DNA of 64,000 bases from positions 90,650 to 154,649 of the forward strand of contig BDIU01000343.1 of assembly GCA_002118135.1 (NCBI GenBank), given 5' to 3'. Below are positions 57,901 through 64,000 of the stretch, piece after piece. Source of the DNA: Trebouxia sp. TZW2008 (taxonomy: Eukaryota; Chlorophyta; Trebouxiophyceae; Trebouxiales; Trebouxiaceae). The position numbers were made by a program, and so were the translations under genes. The notes under the pieces are model-generated. The model saw only the letters and a list, made by a program, of their open reading frames with translations. It was not told where the DNA came from and ran no database searches. Positions within the stretch are counted from its first letter, which is position 1; each line of letters opens with the position of its first letter.

Positions 57901-60900
57901 TAGACATCGTGACATTTGCTTGTAGGGTGCCATACACGCCACACCGCATCAGCAACATCATTGTGCGAATCAACACACGCATGCGGCTGCCATTTGTGGC
58001 GTCTTTCCTGCTGTGTCTCATCTTGTGGTGGGGCGTCAAGATCCGCAGCTGCTTCAGCTTTGTATTGGCTTGGCAAGGCTTGCTTCCTATGCAGGTTTGC
58101 AATTTGAACATGCTGTGCATGCTGTGCAGCAGGAATGCTTTGTCACTTTTCTGCTGTGCCTCACTTTGTTCTGGGGCGTCAAGATTTGCAGCTGCTTCAG
58201 CTTTGTGTTGGCCTGGCAAGGCTGGCTTCCTATGCAGGTATTTTGACTGATTGTAACAATTTTTGCCTACACAGAGTTTGAGCGGCGCATGCTGCGCACT
58301 GAAGTGGCCAGCATCGTTTGCTTTGCCGTGGCGTTTGCATCAATTGTTGCAAGAACTGCGTTGTGCCTACATGTCAATGCGTCAAATCATAGGTATAATA
58401 GCACGGTATGCAAAGTGCTCAAACACCAGTCTTGGTGGCGTCAAAAGCATGCCCTGACTTGATTTTCCTGCTTGATTGTGGCACACGCACTGTGAGATTG
58501 TATGTGTGTTGTGCAGATCACAGAGACATCAGTGTTGGTGGCGTGAAAGTTGTTAGGCATGCTCTCAGTCTATACACCTGATTGACTGGGCCAAAATCAT
58601 GCCTCACACATGGAGAGGGTGCATATATGTTGCGAACATCATGCCCTCAGTCCACTCACCGGCTTGACTGTGTCATAATCATGCTTGACATATGATGAGG
58701 GTGCGTATGTTTTGCGTAGATCATAGAGACATCAGTGTTGGTGGCATGGAGCTTCATAGCAATGCCAAAAGATCCAAAGGGCAAACCACCGCTCATGCAG
58801 GTACGAAAAAGCTCCTGTTTCAAAATTTTGCATCTTCAAGAGTCTAGGCTTGAGTAATTTGCATATGCTCATTCACACGCCGTTCAGCACGAATATCACT
58901 TACCACTTTTGCATGAGATGCTCAGAAATTATGGTACAAGCATGTCTTTGCTTTACATCGCTCAAGGCATCAGGCTTTCAGGCTATCAAGTGTATGCTGC
59001 AAGTTTTGTGTGCAGTCTGCCGACGCTGTTTTTCTGAGCTCAGCGGTGTCATTCTACACTGCCAAAAAAATGTTTTGTTCAATTCTGTCTGCTGACGCTG
59101 CCTTTGTTAACTCAGCGCTGTTGTTCCACACTGCCAAAATGAGTTTTGTTACATTCTGCCTGCTGATGCTGCTTTCCTCAGCTCAGAGGTGTTGCCTTAC
59201 ACTGCCAACATGAGTTTTGTTCCATTCTGTCTGCTAAAGCTGTGTGTCTTAGCTCAGCGCTGTTGTTCTGCACTGCCAAAATGAGTCTTGTTCCAGCGTC
59301 ACAGACGTTGTGCTTGCTTGGCAGGTATGGCTTCAGGAGTTCTGCTGGAACTATAAATCCAAGGAAGCCAAACTGCAGCTGCGCAACCAGTCAGCGCCTG
59401 AGAACAGAGACCTCGCTGCTGCGCCCATGTTCTGTTTTGAGGTGAGCGTGTGTGGCATGTCACAACATCACAGCATTCTGTGTTTCCTGACCCAGCATGA
59501 TATCAACACTGATGCATCCTGCCTTGTTCTGCCGCTGCAGTACATGCTAAGGTCAGCTCACTACCAGGTTGCCGATTCAAAAGTGCTGCGTGCAAGTCTG
59601 CAGCAGCAAAACAGCTTGATGCGGGCATAATCCTGCCTGTTGTGACTGGAAAGTGTGTTGAGACTGAAGTTTGATCTGGCAGCATTACAGCATGATCTGG
59701 CCATAATCCTGCTTGTTTTGACTGGAAAGTGTGTTGAGGCTCAAGATTTGTTGTGGCTGCAGGATGCAATGAAGCTGTTGTACTGGAGTGTGCTCATCTA
59801 TGATTACAAAGAGGTGAGTGTCTGCCAATGCATGTGAAGAAATGCCGTTCTGCATAGCACACGCAAGACGTGTCTTGTGTGCACACACCCATTGGAGAGC
59901 ATGCTACATCTTTCTGCTCCAGATTCTGCCTCTTGCATTGTGTGTAGATCTCATTTGCGACCAATGCACAAAAGCTCGTTCGCAAAATGGGGACCATGTT
60001 GCAGCTAGAGCTTGTTGAGCCCTCAACCCATGCAAAATCTTCAGTAAATTAGTTTCAACCATGTCTGTGCTGTCTAAACGGCTGCTGTTCAGCATTTGCA
60101 ATTATGGTGATGTCATGCAAAGTGCACAGCACACTAGCTTTCAGATGCTTTGGGGCTTTTGTATGCCAAGTTTGCCTGATATATTTAGTCTTTGTCGTTG
60201 TACTACAGGCGGAGCGCACAAGTTTGACCTTGGACGAAGGCAAAGACTTGTATGGCTTAGAAAAGCATGAACTGCTATGGGAGCCTAAGCATGACACCAA
60301 GTGCTTGCTGTCGTTTGGTGCAGATGCAATTGTGGTAGCTTTCAGGGGCACTGCATCCCTCAAGAATGCCTCCGCCGACATTCAGGTGACCTTTAGCGCT
60401 GACCAAAACTCCATGGCGTTTCAGTCGCACAGATGTGACTAGGCATTAGGTGCTGAATTATTGGCATGTTCAGCAGTCATCAAAGCTACTGCATGCCCAG
60501 GGCTTGTGTCTTCTGACATTCAGATGAGAATCCAGCACAGAAATCCAACCCATGATATATATCTCACTTGCTCATTTATGTTTTGGAGAAGCATGAGCTG
60601 CTATGGGAGCCTAAGCATGACCCCAAGTGTCTGCTAGCCTTCGGCCTAGATGCAATTGTGGTGGCTTTCAGGGGCACTGCATCCCTCAAGAATGCTTCCG
60701 CTGACATTCAGGTTAACTTCAGCACATGAATTGAACAGCTGACCTCATTCAGCCACACACTTAGCACAACAGCAGGTGCTGGTCAAGTTGCTGGCTGTCG
60801 TCACTCAAGTGGTCTTCAAGTAGCGCTGCATCAGCAACACTGCATACAAGTGGGAGCTCACTTGTTTCCCCTGCCCTTCTTCTTCATGCGTGGCAGGCAG

Positions 60901-63522
60901 GGCACCCCCTGTAGGGGGCGGGGTTGGTTGGGGCGCCATCCCAGGGTGCATGCTGGCTCCTGTTTTTCTTCCTCCTTAGTGAAAGGTCTTCTGTCTTCTT
61001 CTTCAGGCATGGCAAGCATTGCACCCCCGCTCCAGAGGGCTTGGGTGGTTGGGGCGTCGCCCCTTCAGGCAACTTGTCCTTCTTCTTCTCTTCTGCTCTG
61101 ACCTGACTCCTGTCTTCTTCTTCTTCAGGCATGGCAGGCAGTGCACCCGCCTTCCAGAGGGCGGGGCTGGCTGGGGCGCCGCCCCAAGGTTCATGCTGGC
61201 TTCCTCAAGAGCTGGCTAGCAGGTAATCTGAAGGACAAGGTGGTGACCAGCGTCCTGAAAGCCCTGCAGGATCACAAGGGGATCAGCCCAATCAACAGGA
61301 TCATGATCACAGGTAAGCCTTTCTGTGACTGCAATCTGTTGCTGGGACTGTGAGTGTTGCTATGACCTGTTGTTGATGACCCATCACTACGGCCTGTAAC
61401 GGTGGGTATGAGTGTGATCAGCGAAACCCTTGCAAGTCACAGCCTACCAGAGCCGCTCTCGCCCGCCTCTGACATTTCGGCTGCAGTGAAGGAGGCGGGG
61501 ATCATTGCTGTAACTGATGCTGTCGCTATCACTGCTACTGCTACTGTCAGTACTGCTATTGCTACTGTCAGTACTGCTACTGCTTCTGCTACCAGTACTG
61601 CCGTTGCTACTATCACTACTACCAGTCTCGGCATGACTGTGATCATGCTGGTCACTTTGACTGTGACTATGACTGCTGATGCTGCTGCAGGTCACAGCCT
61701 TGGGGAGCCTCAGCTACACTGTGCGCCTTTGACATTGCAGCTGCTGTGAAGGAGGCAAAGACTGTCACTGTCACTGTCACTGTTACCATTGCCATGACCC
61801 ATTTCCATTGCTGCTACTGCCATTACAGGTCGCAGCTTAGGCGGAACGCTAGCCACCCTGTGTGCGTTTGACATCATACCTATTGCGAAGCAGGCAGGTA
61901 CTGTTGCAGGGGGGGGGTGAGGGCAGTTCACCTTGTCCATGTGGCATGGCCATGGTTTTGATCTTGCTTTGTTACACTGACTGCAACTGTAGGATTGTCT
62001 GAAGCCATTGCTGGCAACAATCCAGATTGCATCTTCATGGCACTGCAGGTCACAGTTTAGGCGGAGCCTTGGCCACTCTGTGTGCCTTTGACATTGCAGC
62101 AGCCGTGAAAGAGGCTGGGGCTGTTGCAGAGGGGGGCAGGGCCATTGATGTGTGCTGTTACACTTTTGGAGCCCCTAGGACCGGCAACAGGGCTTTCAGG
62201 AATGAGTTCAACGAGCTGGTGCCCAACTGCTGGGGCATCATCAATGACCAGGTATGGGACCATTCAAGGCTCAAACTTCAGGGTCAAGCTTGAGACGAGA
62301 GCTTACTAGTTTCAACAATCTAGGACTGGCAACAGGGCTTTTAGAAAGGAGGTCAATGAGCTTGTCCCCCAACTGCTGGGGCATCATCAATAACCAGGTA
62401 TGGGCATACCTAGGGTTTGGGATGTAGGGTTGGGTTTGAGATCGGTTCAATGATCTGGTGTCCAACTGCTGGCGCATCATCGTGACTAGGTTACCATCTC
62501 TGGACAAGCTTTCAAACAACATGGTACAGTACAGCAAAGTGCAGCGCAGTGCAGCACAGCACAGCACAGTACAGTACTTAGGAGCTCCCAGGACTGCAAA
62601 CAGAAGTTGTAGGCACGTGGCGACACAAGGGGGGCAAGATGATGTGATTGTACAGCTGGCCAAGGTAGCCGTGTCTGTAATGTGCATGAATGTTTGTCTT
62701 CTGCAGCATGTGGTGACAGGGGTTGGCAAGCTGCTGTGGCTGTACAGCCGTCCAGGCAGCCTTGATAGATGTCGTGTGACCTTTCTGCAGCATCCAGACC
62801 TTCCTGGAATTGACTGTTGTTGTGGTTGGTGTAGGATGTGGTGACAAGGGGTGGTAAGATGGTATGGCTGTACAGCCGGCCAGGGCAGCGTGTGCTGGTC
62901 AACAGCAGAGGCGACATGATTGTGCGGCCCTCTTGGGTGGAAGCTTCCCTACAGAGACTTCCAGGAGGTCAGCTTGTTGCTGTCTTGTTGCACTTGCTTA
63001 TGCTTTGGTGTGCTTTGCACCAACATGCTTGTCAGCATGAGAGCTCACAGCCATTTTGCACAGGCTTTGACAAATTCAGTCTTTTGCTGCGTTCGTGCAA
63101 CAACACCTTCTGCCATGACGCCACATACTCATTGCGCACATCATGACTCAGTCTGCAACAGTGTGAGTGTGTGCATAGGTAGCGTCAATCATCACCTGCT
63201 GGCGCAGTACTACAACTCCATGTGTGCAATCATCCTCCAGCAGTTTGATAACAAGATCATTCATGGGGGCATGGAGGGCATAGTGGAGATGGCCTTAGAA
63301 ACGCCCCAGCTAGCAGCCCTTTTGGAGGAGCACATGGGGCTGCCATTGCATCAAATGCAGCAAGCAGTACAATCGCATCAAAATGGCAACTACACCCGGA
63401 TTGCAACTGCCAAGCAGCCAAAGTTGTCGTTTTACACGAGGGATAGTGGATCTACACCAAAGCGCCGTGTTGAAGACGGTCAGACAAGGGGTGCTGGTTT
63501 TGGTTGCTGTGGCGGGAGATGA
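51955..63522 (+). CDS. Multi-span membrane class-3 lipase (17 exons)
   Basis: Exons: 51955-52064, 52166-52383, 52761-52852, 53119-53199, 53838-54038, 55153-55266, 56282-56552, 57366-57534, 57926-58094, 58720-58800, 59325-59441, 59763-59813, 60209-60385, 61129-61312, 62049-62251, 62835-62967, 63179-63522; 2715 nt, 904 residues, phases matched throughout. The first 140 residues are soluble and polar. Residues about 140-500 hold around seven to nine hydrophobic spans (e.g. WAATLIAYAALFAEF, LGAFWILVYIVWFHVYLL, LPFVASFLLCLILWW). The C-terminal half is a fungal-lipase-type (class 3) domain: IVVAFRGTASLKNASADIQ (oxyanion region), VHAGFLKSW, the nucleophile elbow GHSLGG, CYTFGAPRTGNRAF, NDQDVVTRGG, and HHLLAQYY as the catalytic His candidate. 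It probably hydrolyses acylglycerols or galactolipids at a membrane. The start codon was chosen as the first ATG in frame. Nearly every intron carries exon echoes. Confidence 0.85.
52636..52705 (+). repeat. Upstream echo of lipase exon 3
   Basis: 'gtgccaggtgataatggatc' and 'agcagatgagcatgagcact' repeat the acceptor and first 45 bases of exon 3 ('gcacaggtgacattggatca' and 'gcagatgagggagagcactg', 52754 onward). The copy is followed by TGTGACTTTGCG, lacking the rest of the exon. Confidence 0.8.
52945..53085. repeat. Dispersed repeat family A, copy 2
   Basis: Matches 488-612 ('gcctcagaagccttgctagg', 'gagcaacctagtctgtacac'). It lies in lipase intron 3. Confidence 0.6.
53640..53837 (+). repeat. 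Two upstream echoes of lipase exon 5
   Basis: Copies beginning at 53652 and 53744, and the real exon at 53838, are spaced 92 and 94 bases. Each has the acceptor 'ttgca(c/t)acag', then ACAAGCCGGAT-like sequence coding S.ILHT.T.S, then VVGCF/VGF. In the copies the sequence returns to intron ('caccatgct') where the real exon continues into LACQLLRSFIW. Confidence 0.92.
54069..54235. mobile_element. Pogo/Tc1-like MITE, about 165 bp, in lipase intron 5
   Basis: Left end TACAGTATTTCTTGC; right end ...GAGCTGTTACTGTGA. Internal 'aggtccttacaacttgtcct' is the reverse complement of the 'gtaaggacaa' pattern seen in the other two elements, so it is in the opposite orientation. No coding capacity. Confidence 0.6.
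54610..55152 (+). repeat. Five upstream echoes of lipase exon 6
   Basis: Copies start at about 54626, 54713, 54800, 54932 and 55067, each with TTTGCAG/CTGTGCAG/GATGCAG then GTGAATnTGTTCAC and most of 'catagcctgcaatgtatggg' followed by 'ctctagtcaataagaggcct'. The real exon (55153, VNVLTFIACNVWALID) is sixth. Periods are 87, 87, about 130, 135 and 86 bases. Confidence 0.93.
55355..55800 (+). repeat. Four downstream echoes of lipase exon 6
   Basis: The exon's 3' half ('cacaccctggctgggctggg', 'tcacatggtcctgctggaat') recurs at 55362-55433 (long, with donor ACG|TAAGC-like), 55535-55566, 55618-55642 and 55755-55792 ('ggactgggtcacattgtcct'). With the five upstream copies, this 114-base exon has nine echoes. 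Confidence 0.92.
56150..56265 (+). repeat. Upstream echo of lipase exon 7
   Basis: 'gctgcagatcttctggacgt' through 'gcctggcacccggcttcctt' repeats the acceptor and the first 75 bases of exon 7 (56282). Weaker traces of the same unit occur near 55985-56060. Confidence 0.85.
56610..57040 (+). repeat. Three downstream echoes of lipase exon 7, with C-runs
   Basis: Segments near 56635-56685 (ACLEFTQTALACYHG plus GGTAAGAC), 56765-56845 and 56945-57035 ('ggcagcatctgcccaggtcc', 'tttactcaaactacactggt') repeat the end of exon 7 (WQHLPKFVLWACLEVTQTAL). Long C-rich runs (56696-56712, 56853-56905) separate them. Confidence 0.88.
57205..57330 (+). repeat. Upstream echo of lipase exon 8
   Basis: From 57217 the sequence repeats acceptor TAG and 'tgataccagagagcaggaga' through 'caaaatggtcctcacagca', i.e. 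the first 105 bases of exon 8 (57366), then diverges into intron (CTCTTCTTGATG). Confidence 0.92.
57690..57870 (+). repeat. Two upstream echoes of lipase exon 9
   Basis: 'ttttgcagggtgccatacac' with 'gccgcattgcatcagcaaca' (57697-57750) and 'gcttgtaggatgccttacac' with 'ttgcatcagcaacataataa' (57801-57855) repeat the acceptor and first 50 bases of exon 9, which starts at 57926. Confidence 0.9.
58120..58245 (+). repeat. Downstream echo of lipase exon 9
   Basis: 58138-58240 repeats the last 105 bases of exon 9 including 'ttctggggcgtcaagatttg' and 'ggcttcctatgcag' plus donor GTATTT. The frame remains open (FLLCLTLFWGVKICSCFSFV). Confidence 0.92.
58380..58560 (+). repeat. Upstream echoes of lipase exon 10
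   Basis: 'gtgcagatcacagagacatc' then 'agtgttggtggcgtgaaagt' (58513-58552) repeats the acceptor and first 38 bases of exon 10 (58720, 'atcatagagacatcagtgtt'). A weaker copy lies near 58385-58445. Confidence 0.82.
59015..59305 (+). repeat. Minisatellite in lipase intron 10, about 68 bp, about four to five copies
   Basis: Units carry 'ctcagcgctgttgttccaca' and 'ctgccaaaatgagttttgtt' followed by 'ctgtctgctga'. They are not copies of either flanking exon. Confidence 0.88.
60570..60720 (+). repeat. Downstream echo of lipase exon 13
   Basis: 60586-60712 repeats the last 126 bases of exon 13, with about 16 differences by eye, ending CATTCAG|GTTAAC against the real CATTCAG|GTGACC. The copy stays open (KHELLWEPKHDPKCLLAFG, VVAFRGTASLKNASADIQ) and retains the oxyanion-region motif but has no acceptor. 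Confidence 0.93.
60885..61085 (+). repeat. Two upstream echoes of lipase exon 14
   Basis: 'cgtggcaggcagggcacccc' (60889) and 'ttcaggcatggcaagcattg' (61002) with 'ggttggttggggcg' / 'ggtggttggggcg' precede the real exon (61129, 'gcatggcaggcagtgcaccc'). The spacings are about 118 and 122 bases. Confidence 0.9.
61425..61905 (+). repeat. Three upstream echoes of the lipase catalytic exon (15)
   Basis: Copies near 61435, 61689 and 61829 begin with CAAGTCACAG, CAGGTCACAGC and CAGGTCGCAGC and encode degraded GHSLGG-FDIAAAVKEAG: the first lacks the motif, the second reads GHSLGEPQLH (frame lost), the third GRSLGGTLATLCAFDI. Only the last copy (62049) is intact GHSLGG. Between the first two is a 61500-61650 run of 'actgctactgtcagtactgc'-type repeats; a G-run lies near 61911. 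Confidence 0.92.
62315..62500 (+). repeat. Two downstream echoes of lipase exon 15
   Basis: 62322-62400 repeats 'aggactggcaacagggcttt' through 'ggggcatcatcaat' plus CCAG|GTATGGG; 62440-62492 repeats a shorter part ('gtgtccaactgctggcgcat'). With the three upstream copies this exon has five echoes. Confidence 0.9.
62600..62790 (+). repeat. Upstream echoes of lipase exon 16
   Basis: 'gcagcatgtggtgacagggg' with 'gctgtggctgtacagccgtc' (62703-62755), and an older copy at 62603-62675, repeat the start of exon 16 (62835, 'gatgtggtgacaaggggtgg' with 'ggtatggctgtacagccggc'). Confidence 0.88.
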
Positions 63523-64000
63523 GTAGATGTTACAAGCGTCTAAATTTCTGTATCATCATGCTGGCTGATTGAGTCAAGCTTTGAAGTTCTGAGTACTTTG
63601 TATCGTATACACTGACTGCACTTCCCTGCAAAGATAATCCTACACAAGCATTGGCTGCACTTGGTGGGGAGAGGGGGGGGGGAAGGGGGTTGCTTTAGGG
63701 GCAATGCAGCAACCGTCTTGATGTCTAGCATCAATGCTGGCACCACTTTGTTGTTGAACTGCAGATCTCAAAGCTTGCAAGCCAATATTCGTGTTATGTT
63801 TGTGCTGGCATGTTGCCAATCACTTGAATGAATACTTGCTGCTCTTGACACTTGCACTTGCATGGTACATTATATTGATATTTGTCTGAAGAGTTTTGGG
63901 TGCTTCAACATGTGTCAGCCTCTATCAACAATAATAGACCAACTGTGTTCTCCCCTAATGGAGAGAGGCGTTCAAATTTTTACAACAAGACAACTGGGTG
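63523..64000. other. 3' flank of the lipase gene, no gene seen
   Basis: Includes a G-run near 63665-63690. No coding frame with support. Confidence 0.5.

Noticed and set aside
60584..60712. A second lipase-domain exon
   Set aside because: It repeats the end of exon 13 but lacks an acceptor, and joining it would duplicate the oxyanion region; it is treated as a downstream echo.

Overview
This window looks like nuclear DNA of an intron-rich eukaryote, most probably a green (chlorophyte) alga. The evidence is: genes broken into many short exons with GT-AG (and at least two GC-AG) introns; plant/algal-type homologues (chloroplast-targeted thylakoid protein, apospory-associated-C type hexose-6-phosphate epimerase, MAG2/RINT1, DUF89, CXIP4-like zinc knuckle); no operons, Shine-Dalgarno sites, tRNA or rRNA genes. 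The species was not identified. Gene models were built by hand from splice sites, reading-phase continuity and family similarity; for eight genes the exon lengths sum to a multiple of three with matching phases at every junction (the DnaJ-like, MAG2 and BTB models, and the 5' end of the 3971-9450 gene, are less complete).

Layout (strand): 1-1985 repeats, no firm gene; 1986-2358 (+) small DnaJ-type Cys-rich protein; 3971-9450 (+) uncharacterised acidic protein, 5' end unresolved; 10563-11414 (-) small chloroplast membrane protein, divergent from 11745-14935 (+) ALKBH6-type dioxygenase; 15451-21788 (+) secreted DUF1254/DUF1214 protein; 22949-24913 (+) zinc-knuckle SR-interacting protein; 25441-28981 (-) glucose-6-phosphate 1-epimerase-like, divergent from 29363-34208 (+) DUF89 protein; 34946-42914 (-) MAG2/RINT1/TIP20; 43493-45639 (-) BTB/BACK-like, with an apparent frameshift; 46682-51528 (-) short-chain dehydrogenase, divergent from 51955-63522 (+) a 17-exon multi-membrane-span class-3 lipase. 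The genes are unrelated housekeeping-type loci, not a pathway cluster.

The outstanding feature is structural. In eight of the eleven genes the introns carry tandem, decayed copies of the neighbouring exon edges ('exon echoes'). Echoes lying upstream of an exon repeat the 3' end of the intron, the acceptor and the 5' part of the exon; echoes lying downstream repeat the 3' part of the exon plus the donor. The intact exon is always the last of an upstream series or the first of a downstream series. Single exons have up to nine such copies, on both sides. Much of the intron length appears to have grown this way. Introns also hold other minisatellites, pogo/Tc1-like miniature inverted-repeat elements (one forming a 5' splice site) and short dispersed repeats.
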